Positions 54,993 through 64,000 of a stretch of 64,000 nucleotides of DNA are shown here, one piece after another. Within the stretch, counting starts at the first letter, position 1, and each line of letters begins with the position of its first letter. Below the pieces are notes generated by a model. That model ran no database searches, had not been told where the DNA came from, and was given only the letters and a program-made list of their open reading frames with translations. Source of the DNA: Aphanomyces cochlioides (Eukaryota > Oomycota > Saprolegniomycetes > Saprolegniales > Verrucalvaceae); the NCBI GenBank assembly GCA_019828595.1, contig JAHQRK010000028.1, positions 372,001 to 436,000 of the forward strand. Direction: 5' to 3'. The position numbers were made by a program, and so were the translations under genes.

Positions 54993-56674
54993 GAGTCAAT
55001 CAATTAAAACTGGGGTCCTATAAACATAAGACATTAAAACTGGGGTCCCACTGTTTAAGGGTACTGCTCAAGAGAATTCATTCAACAGCCAGCACGGTTC
55101 ACTGGAATAACTTCACAGTGTTTTAGCGTTATGAGCAACAACTTCATCGGCGATTTAACTATAAGATGACGATTCTTGTAGTGTAGCCTTCTTATAGTTG
55201 AATGCGATGATCAGGCTTTCAGTCTATATTTCTACTATTTGTCTGTCGCACTCTTGGAGTAAAAGGCATTTCCCATCAATAGAATGGTCATGAACTCTCA
55301 CTCTTATTGTTGCGCCTTAGATATGACCAGAATACATTTTAAGCGTTGTGGCCTGTGCTTTGTATGCCAAACTTTAGGTGATCATGAATAAGGAATGTCG
55401 GCAAAGAGTTCTTGCGCACGAAGGCTGACCAGACTTCAAAATGCTATGGATCTTAGAGGAGATGTACATGCGTTAACGATGAATAGAACTTTACACACAT
55501 CAGTGACACTTAAGGAATAACAAGTCAAACTCATTTTCTCCAACAGAGATTATTGCCTTTAAAGTTGTTGATTCCTTCGTTATTTTCAAATGACAAGCAA
55601 CAAAACAGTATACGAGTGACAATGGAAAATCATTTACACCAACAAAAAATCCCTGTGTAACAAGAGAACTCTCTTGAAGGGTGATGCATATCACTGACTC
55701 TTATGATTTAACTACTTCACTGACATTTCACGAAAGATTGAATGGTAATGGAGGTACGGAGAATATACTAAGACTTCAGAGTTTGTAAGCTCTTGTAATT
55801 GTGTATTCATTTGGTGTCAGAAAGCTTAAAACGGGCTTTGTCAGTTAAACTTTGAAAAAATTGATGTATTGCTGAAGGACATTAGCCCATGATGATGATT
55901 GCTCTGGCGTTGAACAAATTTCACACGCATGAGAAGTATGAGTGTAAAAGATGACGGCACCCCGTCATATTCGTTTCTAAAACTAGTCCGTGTAGATACC
56001 GTCGACACAAATTTTCTCTAATTAGATTGTAGTGAGATCTTGCACACATGACAAACTGCACTCTTTGCCCCAGCTTCCTATCCCCGCTAACTACTGACTC
56101 AGCATTAACTAGAGTAACCACTACTAAAGTACATTCACTTGGTAAACATTGCTATCCATTCTCATTTGAATTTATTGCTCTTCTTTTGAAAATCATGCAA
56201 GGAATCTACAGCTTGTGCGGCTATCATTATTGCTGGAGCAGTTGAGTGTGACTTGTCGTGATTAAGTTTCGCTGACGTGCATATCGTATATGCATGTAAA
56301 TTTACGTCTCCTTTAAGATCAATAGCGTTTTGAAATCAGGTCAATCTTCATGAGCAACAACGCTCCGCTGACATTCCTGCTTCATGACCATATAACGTTT
56401 GACTACAAAGCACAGGCTACAACATTTAGAATGTTTTCAAAGGCATCATTATAAAAGTGAGAGTAAATGCCCATTCTATCGATACAAATCGGCTACAGAA
56501 AAATATATGAAAGGTAGGCTAATATCCCGACCGTCGCCCTCAAATTGGAGTCGCGGGGCTCAACTGAAGTTGTTCAAGACTTCAGAATGAATTCTCTTGA
56601 GCAGTATCCTTAAACAGTGGGACCCCAGTTTTAATTCTTATGTTTATAGGACCCCAGTTTTAATTGATTGACTC
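54993..56674. mobile_element. MULE-like non-autonomous DNA transposon
   Basis: 1682 bp bounded by near-identical terminal inverted repeats of ~90 bp (54993-55083 and 56586-56674). Each starts GAGTCAATCAATTAAAAC and carries the word TTAAAACTGGGGTCC twice, ending AGAGAATTCATTC. A perfect 10 bp direct repeat GAACTCTCGA flanks it (54983-54992 and 56675-56684). Long terminal repeats with a 9-11 bp target duplication are the pattern of Mutator-like elements. The interior is AT-rich with no long open frame and no recognisable transposase, so it would need one supplied in trans. Confidence 0.85.
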
Positions 56675-56968
56675 GAACTCTCGACAACTTGGAGCGCCAG
56701 CCAGCTGCTGGCTCTGTTCTGGCTGCATTACAGATGGACATGCCATTGCATAAATTAATATAGTATTTAAAATTAGAGGTTTCTGAGCTTTAAATTCCGA
56801 GACTGCTGTGAAAATATCGACACTGAAACTCAAACTCAGTTTTCTGTGCAACTCTTGCCCCTGGATCTCAGCTACACTTACGCAACCTGGGCATCGTCGG
56901 GAGAGCAACTTGGAGAGACACCATGGAAAACTGGATCGAACAAAATGTGTGTCGTGTATTTACAAAAC
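56675..56968. other. Spacer right of the MULE-like element
   Basis: Begins with the right target duplication GAACTCTCGA (56675-56684). The remainder to the CBM1 fragment shows no supported gene. Confidence 0.35.
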
Positions 56969-57055
56969 TTAGTTGTTTTGAGGCACGCACTGCGAGTAGT
57001 AGCTGTTCCACGCCTTGCATTTGTCTTCCTTGCGGCATTCGGTCTCGCCGTTGTA
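56969..57055 (-). pseudogene. Fragment of the CBM1 gene 3' end
   Basis: 56980-57055 matches 24744-24819 at 74 of 76 bases by direct reading. On the minus strand it encodes YNGETECRKEDKCKAWNSYY SQCVP-like sequence, the end of the second CBM1 module, followed by QNN and a stop (against RLDD in the intact gene). There is no upstream part of the gene here. The reading frame is kept over the fragment, so it derives from a CBM1 gene copied or deleted recently. Confidence 0.85.
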
Positions 57056-57283
57056 CAGTATCCATCAGAATCGTATTTACTACCTATTCCTTGACTGCGA
57101 GGAATAAATATATTCATGGCATCAGTGCGGTCATAAGATAAAGTTATTTTTACAGCGCATCCTGTCAGATAAGTTACTTTCTTTGCACGCGGCACGAAAG
57201 AAGTCGAAAAAAAAGCCCGATCAAGTTCATACACAATGGAAGTCGCGTTAGATGTTAGTGCTACACTGTACGGTAACGTAAAT

Positions 57284-57481
57284 CTAACTTTGAAAATTTG
57301 CCTGCTTGATGGCTTCATCCACGTCGGTGAGGCCCCAAATTTCCCTATTTGCATGGAGGAACATTTGAGACTCGAAGTTCTGAGGCAATATGCCGCGGCG
57401 GCGATCACTGAGCGCAAACTTAGACAACGAAAAGAGTCGCTCGCACAGGTTTGAAGTAGGCTGTATGAAGCGGCAATACAT
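57284..57481 (-). pseudogene. hAT-family transposase C-terminal remnant
   Basis: A minus-strand frame reads PTSNLCERLFSLSKFALSDR, RRGILPQNFESQMFLHANRE and IWGLTDVDEAI. The sequence P-T/S-S/N-x3-ERLFS-x-(S/A), then R-x3-L-P-x3-E-x2-(L/M)FLxxN, is the signature of the hAT C-terminal dimerisation domain. No DDE catalytic part is found upstream (57482 onward), so this is a truncated remnant. Confidence 0.7.
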
Positions 57482-58773
57482 CCCTACCAGGCAGGAACGT
57501 TATCCGGAATTTTATCAAAAAGTATTCTTTCGATATTCTTGAAAATTCTCTATTAATGTGTCTGAAGCAGGAGCGAACTTGTTGAGGCCTCCCTGGAAAA
57601 AGGCGTTCCTGCCTGAGTTTATCCGAAAAGCATGAACGACCCCATTATCCGGAATTTATTGGAATTGACCAATCAGAAGCCTGAATCCGTCCCTGAAGCA
57701 TGGATGGAATGTCTGACTGTGTGAATTTGTGTTGTGACCAGATGAAATAAATTTTGCAGATATATTTTTGGGTAAATGTCAAAAGGTGTACTATTAATAG
57801 TTAATTTAAGGGCCTGGTCGGTCATTATCAATACTATTACCGTAGTAGTACACGTTTTGTCATTTTCCCTAAAGCTAATCCTCAAGCTGTTACTGTACTA
57901 CTATAGGATAAAGATCTCAAAGTATAACGTTAATACTTTTATCCAATGAATGGGATAAATTCCTATACAAAATTCAAATAAGATTGTTGGACACAGCGTT
58001 TGACAATCAAAACCATGGGAAATTTGACAAATTCGCCAATTTTGAATCATTTTTCTGTATTTTTCGCGCTTTTCGCTTCGCTCACACTGAGGGTTTGGCT
58101 GACGTAAATGATGATGTTTGTGAAATGAAATTTTGATATGTATTGTGGAAAAGAGAGAAAACATCCACTATCACCAGAAGATTTTGAGTCGACTCCAAAC
58201 GTGACCGACGCGCTGCTGTCCTGCCTGGCGTTGCAGAAGGTGATTCCGCTGGTCCAGTTCGGGTCCTTGCCTTGTACTTCTAGTGTGTGAGGTAATGTTG
58301 ACCTTGTGCAAAGAGTTGGGGTTTGCCTGAGGATAAAGCCGGGGTCTCGGGAGTGTGTCACCTCAAAGTTTGTAAGAGGCGCTCTGTCACAGTTGCCCAT
58401 TTGACCAATCAGATCGCCAGAAGGGATCACGTATTGCTATTAGTATTAGTTTTGAAACTATTCGGTCATGAACCATCCTGCGGGTGAAATTCACGACTTT
58501 TAGCGAGTACCACGGTTTACTTGGGACATGGACCGCTGCAGCATTTGAAATGTACGCGGCCAAACAAAATCTCACCGTACGCACTGACGTCTAGAGTGAA
58601 CTCCATGACGTCTTGTAGCAGAAATGCTGCTGCCCCAAGCGCTTAACATCACGCTCATCGAGACAGCTAACTGTCAGATCTACTGAATGAGCAGGTTGTG
58701 GTACTCAAAGAAGTCCAAGTTTTGCGATGTGTTGACTTCAGGAAGAAACATGAGCTGTATTAGAACATTATTG
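57482..58773. other. Repeat-rich spacer with decayed coding pieces
   Basis: CAGGCAGGAACG (near 57487) and its complement CGTTCCTGCCTG (near 57603) form a ~128 bp inverted pair, and TTATCCGGAATTTAT-type words occur on both sides. 57930-58012 is a dispersed repeat. At 58186-58600 the minus strand reads VMEFTLDVSAYGEILFGRVH and, in another frame, NWTSGITFCNARQDSSASVT, which look like a decayed unknown gene. Confidence 0.35.
57930..58012. repeat. Dispersed AT-rich repeat, copy 2
   Basis: Collinear with 22671-22769: TTTTATCCAATGAATGGGAT, CTATACAAAATTCAAAT, AGATTGT, CAGCG, TGACAATCAAAA. Same strand. Ends are undefined. Confidence 0.5.
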
Positions 58774-59468
58774 TTATAGTAACTCGAATGAACCATTGCA
58801 ATGGCCACAAGCACATGCCAATTGCCACGAAGCGTCCATGTATTTGAGAGTAACTTGAGTCGACTTCTTTATGTTCTTCAAAGCGACAACAAACATACGA
58901 GGCTCGCTATTGACATGCCAAAGTTGAAATTCGGCATTGGGGTGACATGAAAGATTGGCAAAGCGCATCAAATTTCCCATTTCAATGCCATCAAGGTAGA
59001 GATGTCTTTTCACATGAAGGAAGTACCAATCTTTAGTACCTGCCGAAATTTGCTTTTGGCGATGATACTCGGTTGAATGAACTCGCCAACATACTCGCCA
59101 ATAGTTTGTCCCTTCACAACGTCTTCATCAATCTGCAGAGCATAGTCATAATGAAAGGACTCTACAACCGACGTTTTAGGGAAAACAAGTAAGCCCCGCG
59201 TCACGCTAGAATTTTGGCAATTCACACCAGCGTCACAACTACTTGGCAAGCACTCAAAATGTGCGTTTGCAGTCTTAGCACAATCACTGTGGCTCCACTT
59301 GTCATTGTAAGCCGTGATTCGTTTCTTCGACTTCATAAACGATATACCAACGGCATTTGTGGTGTTATTCACGAATGGCTCGTAGGCCTAAAAATCAATC
59401 AAGAGGTGATAGCGACTACAACTAATGTGTACCTCAGGTGGTGCAGGGATCGTGCATGACCGAAACAT
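58774..59468 (-). CDS. SET-domain protein (histone methyltransferase-like), possibly defective
   Basis: Starts MFRSCTIPAPPE (59468-59433), then a 45 nt intron, then AYEPFVNNTTNAVGISFMKS. A pre-SET/AWS-like cysteine segment follows (FECLPSSCDAGVNCQNSSVT). The SET core shows GQTIGEYVGEFI (the GEYxGE motif), then YFLHVKRHLYLDGIEMGNLM, RFANLSCHPNAEFQLW and VTLKYMD, with a post-SET CACGHCNG. The near-universal NHSCxPN motif reads NLSCHPN, with His replaced by Leu, which could weaken AdoMet binding or pseudoknot formation. Between 59010 and 59060 the frame changes; a 29 nt GT-AG intron (GTATCATCG...CGGCAG) would restore it in phase, otherwise it is a frameshift. It lies 9 bp downstream of the HTH gene on the same strand. 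Confidence 0.72.
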
Positions 59469-59477
59469 ATTTGTTCG

Positions 59478-60092
59478 TTACTGGAAACCAAATCGAATGA
59501 TGAACCTCCGGCAACACTGACGGTGAGTGTTGCCTTCGACACCCGCCAGACGAGGGAAGAGCTGAGCTGTTTTCGCTCTCAAGGGCCAAATTTCAACAAG
59601 GCCGGGGTAGTTTTCAATCCATGTCTTGAGCTCATCAATTAGCTCAGGATCTTCTCTCATTGGCAACTGTGTCCCAAGCCGCGGGTGCCGTTTGCCGCTC
59701 TTTTTTGCGGGATTTTTTAAAATGCGCTTCTTTTCACTGGCGTTCGCTGTCATAATTTCTTGTCTTTTTTTCATCCATGTGTACAGTGTTTCAAGAGGAA
59801 CATTTCCCTGACGACTAATAGCTCTGATATCTCTTGGCCGTTTTAGGAGCTCGCTCAGAATACGCTGTCGCTCCTTTATAGTGTATTGACGTCGCGTTGG
59901 TTTCGCCGACTTAAACGCGGCTTGAAACCTTAGTATGTCCTGAGTTAGGCTCACAGAATCCTCATTTGACGAATCATCGCTGAAATCTCCGTAACCTAGC
60001 GGGGATTTTCAGTTGAATTTACATACAGATAGCGTACATGATGCCGAAACCATTGTTTCTGGGCTGTCCTCGTCGACTTGTTGGTCACTCAT
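59478..60092 (-). CDS. Transposase-type HTH DNA-binding protein without catalytic domain
   Basis: Two exons (60092-60038, 59995-59478; 42 nt intron, in phase) encode 190 residues: MSDQQVDEDSPETMVSASCY, an acidic lead, then TRRQYTIKERQRILSELLKR and ISRQGNVPLETLYTWMKKRQ, a helix-turn-helix of the Tc5/CENP-B type. A second HTH-like block follows: REDPELIDELKTWIENYPGL, RAKTAQLFPRLAGVEGNTHR, ending RRFIIRFGFQ. This is the usual arrangement at the N-terminus of Tc5- or pogo-like transposases, but the protein stops where the DDE domain would begin. The short distance (9 bp) to the SET gene downstream suggests one transcript, or one spliced gene fusing HTH to SET. A domesticated transposon protein is the likeliest reading. 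Confidence 0.72.
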
Positions 60093-60568
60093 GTTGAGCG
60101 TGTCAGCTTCCGACGGAATCGGAAGGTTGTGAAATGGAGTTGATTCAGCTTTGACACATGAACGAGTTCAATGTACATGTGGAGAGTAATCTAATATGTC
60201 CTCATTTATGAATAGTGACTTGTGAGTAGTCAGTGAGTCAAATCTTCCAGTCACATCATCCTAGGCTTTATATTATGAAATTCCGGAGGATGAATTATAT
60301 CACGCCAGATTTTGGCCAATAATACATGTCAATTAATGTCTACTAAACGTGCATCCCGTCTTATCCAGTGTTTGTCCTTCCGTCCATAAGGTCAACCAGT
60401 CTATCACGTTCTCTGAAGCCACGTCTAGTCCAAAGTGTGGCACGTCTTCAAATGGTTGTCACGTCTTATCAGTAGTGTTTGTCTCGTCCAATTTGAGCTT
60501 TGTCTTGTGGGGCTGCTGGCGCGACGTACCCTCGTATTTCGGTGACGATAAATCATTCGAGAGCGGTT
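60093..60568. other. Divergent promoter region, HTH gene and KDZ-like gene
   Basis: No supported coding sequence. 60340-60510 repeats CATCCCGTCTTATCCAGTGTTTGTC-like wording (words GTCTTATC and GTGTTTGTC twice, near 60357 and 60463). Confidence 0.4.
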
Positions 60569-63493
60569 ATGGGGCGGAACAGAGGATCAAACAAGTGTTT
60601 GGACTGCAGAGAGCCGAAGCGGTTGAGAAATTGCACAACAAAACGTTGTGGTGGGTGCCGATGTAGCTGTTTAGCCCATTTCGAGTATCGAGCCCGACGT
60701 AGCTTCGTCCTAAGGTCTGTGTCGGCTGTGTGTACAGCCGAAAAGGTAGTCGAACATCTCGTCTATTGTCGTTACAATACTATTCTACTTAGAACGATGG
60801 TGTTAGAGGAGGAAGTGTCATTCCTGCAAACACCGAGAGCACAAGTGATGACGGCGTTAATTTGGCTGATGCTTGGGAAGACACAGTCGAGGAGAATGTT
60901 GTAATAAGTGACAGAGTAAAATGTCTAAAGCTCATGTAGGGTGATTTCGACGTCGCATATTATCAACGCTTTGCGAATGCACTGCTCGCTGCAGGATCGG
61001 TAGAAATTGTTTGTCCAGGAGAACTCTATATCCTTCCTGCACTTTCAGCAGCCATGAAAGCAACTAATTTTACTCGAGAAGCTACCCATGTATATACACT
61101 GGATGTCAAGTTTAGAGATGGTGTGAAGGAACTGTCGTTCTGCTCGTTGTGCAAAACCCATCGCAATCGAGTGACAAAGATATATTTGTTAACTCAAAGT
61201 CTTGCACTACTGCGAAACTATGTCGACTTTGAAGACGACCTACTGGATGAAACTTGCTTCCACGTTCAGGCTTTGAATGGACTCCGCAGCCATCTAGAGC
61301 AGCGAGATGACAATTATTTGCGCACAATTGACCTTATTCCTCCAGCATACGTATTTTCAGTCACAAGCGCTCCGACGAAGAGCGTATATATATCGGCTGC
61401 TAGTGAGATCGATCCCTACGACAGGGAATTGATTCGCCTCAGTGGAAACGGACCTGAGGGGTGTGAAATGTGTCCAAACACTTCGTTTTGTGTCCACGAA
61501 CGGACATGGGAGCTTTATTCGGCAAATAGCAGCTCTGACATTGCAATTGACTTTGATTTTTTGCAGATGCTGAGTGTGAGGTATATCCTGTGGATGATGA
61601 TGACAGTCGACGTCATCGTTCGGTCCACCAAGTATTTTCCCTTGCCCCTGATGCGTTAGATGCAGTGCGTCAACGCAGAGGATACGACAATCTAGTGGAT
61701 TTTGTTCCAGAAACATTCGAAGCCAAACAAGAAACCAACTTGCAGTGTGTCTGCAACAATGCCTTCGATGTAATAAATCGGCGTTCAGACAGTGTATGCA
61801 CAGTCTATGGATTGGTGAAGTCATGCACAATTGAAACTCCGTACTTTGTCTGCATGAATCCTGATTGTGATGGTACTCTGGAGTATGATGGACATGACCA
61901 TGGTTTTCTGCGTATTAGCCGTCGAGTATTCTTTGACATGGACCTAGTAGCCTACGTTTACGCCGCTATCATACATGGGCAATCTAAGTTGTCTGGTGTT
62001 TACCGTACTCTCCTTGCAATGCATCGCTCTCGAAGGGGCCAATGGTGCTCAAAATCGATTTTCCAGACTGCTTGCTGGCGCATTCTCGACGTGTAAGACA
62101 TAGTATGTTTAACCACGTCACATTATCTAGGGTTGATATTAATCTCCTCTCGGCATTCAATTGTAGTGTGTGCGGTAGCTTGGACACTGCACCTATTCTC
62201 GTGTGTGATGGAAATGCCAAGATGGCATCCAAGAAAAGCAAGCACTCAGACTACAGTAGACCAGTACTGCCCCGCGTTGACCACATCCGCCGCGGTATTC
62301 CTGTTGCCAATCGTGTGTTTGTACGGAACGCAAAAACTCGTCAATTACTACTTCAGTTTTGTGGTCACTCAGCGTCTCACACGCTTACTGCTCCCATTAA
62401 CATCCCAGCCTCGCATCACCTTCAGCTCTTGCAACTTTTGTGTATTCACTGTCGTCCATTGCTAGAATTTGTTCGAGAATGGATTGCACTTGCAGATGAA
62501 AGTGGTTTGTGCCCAGATCTTTGGAGAGGTGTGATTTCAGATTTAGCTCGACAATCCCCCGTACCCGTGGGACTCATTCGATGTCCTGAGGAGATGGGTC
62601 CTATACTCACTGGAATTGCGAACTCCCGAGTTATTTCTGCACATGCGTCGCGTGCTTTGGCTCGCAATATGCCCGTTCTCGCTGACGCCCTGCGGATCTC
62701 CACCATGGATATTAACTCGAGCTGCGAGCTGTGGCCAGCACTGGCACCAGTCCTACTAGAAATGGCTCGATTTTGCTCATATCTGGATGATCTACCTCTG
62801 GAAGAGAGAGATAATATTGGCACTCATGACATGGAATATATTGCAGATGAACTACTTGATGAATGGTTTCCCTCAGCTCCGTACCGCAGGCACCTTGCGT
62901 CGTATAATGAAGTCCACGAAGATGACGATGTCATCTACACGAAACACACACCTGGAAGTAAGTTGAAGATGCCGGGCATCTTCTTGTTCTGTTGCCCCCA
63001 TGGAATATGTCTTGGCTTTGCTGTTATGCATGACTACGAATCGCCAAAGCATCCGTTTTCAATATTATATCGTCGACTATCTGATAGTCGTCGAAAAAGA
63101 ATTATTATCATGGACAACGCCTGCAATCTTCAGACGTATTGCATGAGGCGTGAGCCATGGTTTTTTAGAAATGTGTGGTTTGTGGTTGATCGTTTCCACT
63201 TTTGTAATCACGTCAATTGCAGCAGCGGTTATTGTATTGATAACTTCCCTGAACTGGAGCATGTTGCGACAACTGTGTGCGAAGTATTTAATGCTCAATT
63301 CAAGTCGGTTGTTGCGCAGGCCGGCTTCATGACGAAAGAGCACTTTATATCGTACGCTAAGCACTATATGGCATATGTAAATGATTTGCGCTCGACGACG
63401 ATTTCACGTGAAATGGTTACCAACGGCAAACAATCCTTAAAGTGGAAGCAAATCAATATACTCTTGTTAGCACTTCAGTTTGAAAATGAGTAA
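60569..63493 (+). CDS. KDZ-superfamily-like transposase (intron-containing)
   Basis: Several exons. The proposed N-terminus MGRNRGSNKCLDCREPKRLR is Cys-rich. Middle exons give GDFDVAYYQRFANALLAAGS to CPNTSF, then AECEVYPVDDDDSRRHRSVH, CVCNNAFDVINRRSDSVC and CMNPDCDGTLEYDGHDHGFL. A 38 nt intron at about 62094-62131 (donor GTAAGA) joins ACWRILDV to VDINLLSAFNCSVCGSL. The catalytic part reads VCDGNAKMASKK, then CCPHGICLGFAVMHDYES, RIIIMDNACNLQTYCMRREP, WFVVDRFHFCNHVNCSSGYC and TTVCEVFNAQFKSVVAQAGF. The CPHGxC..F....ES, DxAC.L..Y...REP.FF and VD.FH...H..C order is that of KDZ (Kyakuja-Dileera-Zisupton) transposases. The acidic residues are in plausible places: DGNAK, DNAC, DRFH and E in CEVFN. 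The end may continue past 63493 after another intron; no terminal repeats were located. Confidence 0.68.
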
Positions 63494-64000
63494 TGCCATT
63501 ACATGATTTCTTCGTTGGAATTCGTGCCGTTGTTCATGAACACGAATCGATCGTTCACTAAAGTCACAGAACCGCCAAAGTTTTTAGTGTACAAATGCTG
63601 CAAACAAGAGTAGCAGCACTTGAGCAATTGCGTTCAAGTCATCAAGCGCGGATCACACCACTGAAAGCTGGCTTCAACCCAACTCGGCTTCTGGAGCCAA
63701 TTTGGAGAATGTCCAGAAGCCTCAGCGACCAAAAGCCGTGTTGTCTATTCGGAATGCCATTAAATGATACTACTATGTACTCACTTTTCGTAAAACAGCG
63801 TTGGAAGCCTCTTGAAGCTCGAGCAACATTCGTTTTGGATCTCGGGGGGTATCAAAAAGAGACTGCATGAAGTGCAGTGCTTGAGTTCGTGTATTCCCGG
63901 CCGCAAAAATACCGCTCGTGGTCGAACGACATTAACAAAAGAGTGCGAGGGGTCTCGTCCATTGACATGAGTAATCTACATCATCCTCAGTCAACTACCA
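63494..64000. other. Right edge, possible extension of the KDZ-like gene
   Basis: An open + frame at 63595-63870 (LQTRVAALEQLRSSHQARIT, then ATFVLDLGGYQKETA) may be the last exon of the preceding gene or chance. Nothing else is recognisable. Confidence 0.25.

Overview
The window comes from a compact eukaryotic nuclear genome. Coding regions are split by very short GT-AG introns (most of those I traced are about 38-50 nt), intergenic spacers are a few hundred bases, and neighbouring genes are often convergent. The gene content points to an oomycete, most likely a Saprolegniales water mould (Aphanomyces/Saprolegnia/Achlya group). The clues are a WRKY19-like Cys/His repeat protein, an ankyrin protein with EGC-type repeats, a secreted protein with two fungal-type CBM1 modules, and several transposon-type HTH proteins. 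The species assignment is inference; no search was run.

Positions 1-50,000 are gene-rich. In order: the 3' part of a VPS13-like lipid-transfer protein (1-8877, +); a WRKY19-like zinc-binding protein (9682-10290, +); a dynactin p150-like CAP-Gly protein (10557-14264, -); two nearly identical divergent MDR oxidoreductase genes forming a ~1 kb-arm inverted duplication (14785-17122); ADA2 (-), PAM16/TIM16 (-), a CaMKK-like kinase (+), an acidic-tailed type I membrane protein (+), the secreted CBM1 protein (-), a beta-carbonic anhydrase (+) and a Pumilio protein (-). Then come a C2-TPR tail-anchored protein (+), a TMEM256-family protein (-), a small coiled-coil protein (-), a CLASP-like TOG/HEAT protein (+), a DDX49/Dbp8 helicase (-), an unknown protein (-), an ankyrin protein (+), a psq-type HTH protein (-), a PPP4R1-like HEAT protein (+), a PRELI-domain protein (-) and Bud20/ZNF593 (+). 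A many-exon coiled-coil protein (-) overlaps the 3' end of the last gene.

From about 52,000 onward the sequence becomes repeat-rich and gene-poor. I see degenerate coding remnants, two copies (44506-45063 and 53186-53734) of a Harbinger-like MITE with TTA/TAA target duplications, a ~108 bp-arm foldback repeat, and a 1.68 kb MULE-like non-autonomous element with ~90 bp terminal repeats and a 10 bp target duplication. There is also a stray copy of the 3' end of the CBM1 gene and a hAT transposase C-terminal remnant.

The right end (58,774-63,493) carries a SET-domain methyltransferase-like gene with an altered NHSC motif. It lies 9 bp downstream of a gene for a transposase-type HTH protein, and both are divergent from an intron-containing KDZ-superfamily-like transposase gene. 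This HTH/SET/KDZ cluster in transposon-rich DNA is the most unusual arrangement in the window. Many genes here had to be assembled by hand from several exons. Splice sites I checked for phase are stated; other internal boundaries are approximate.
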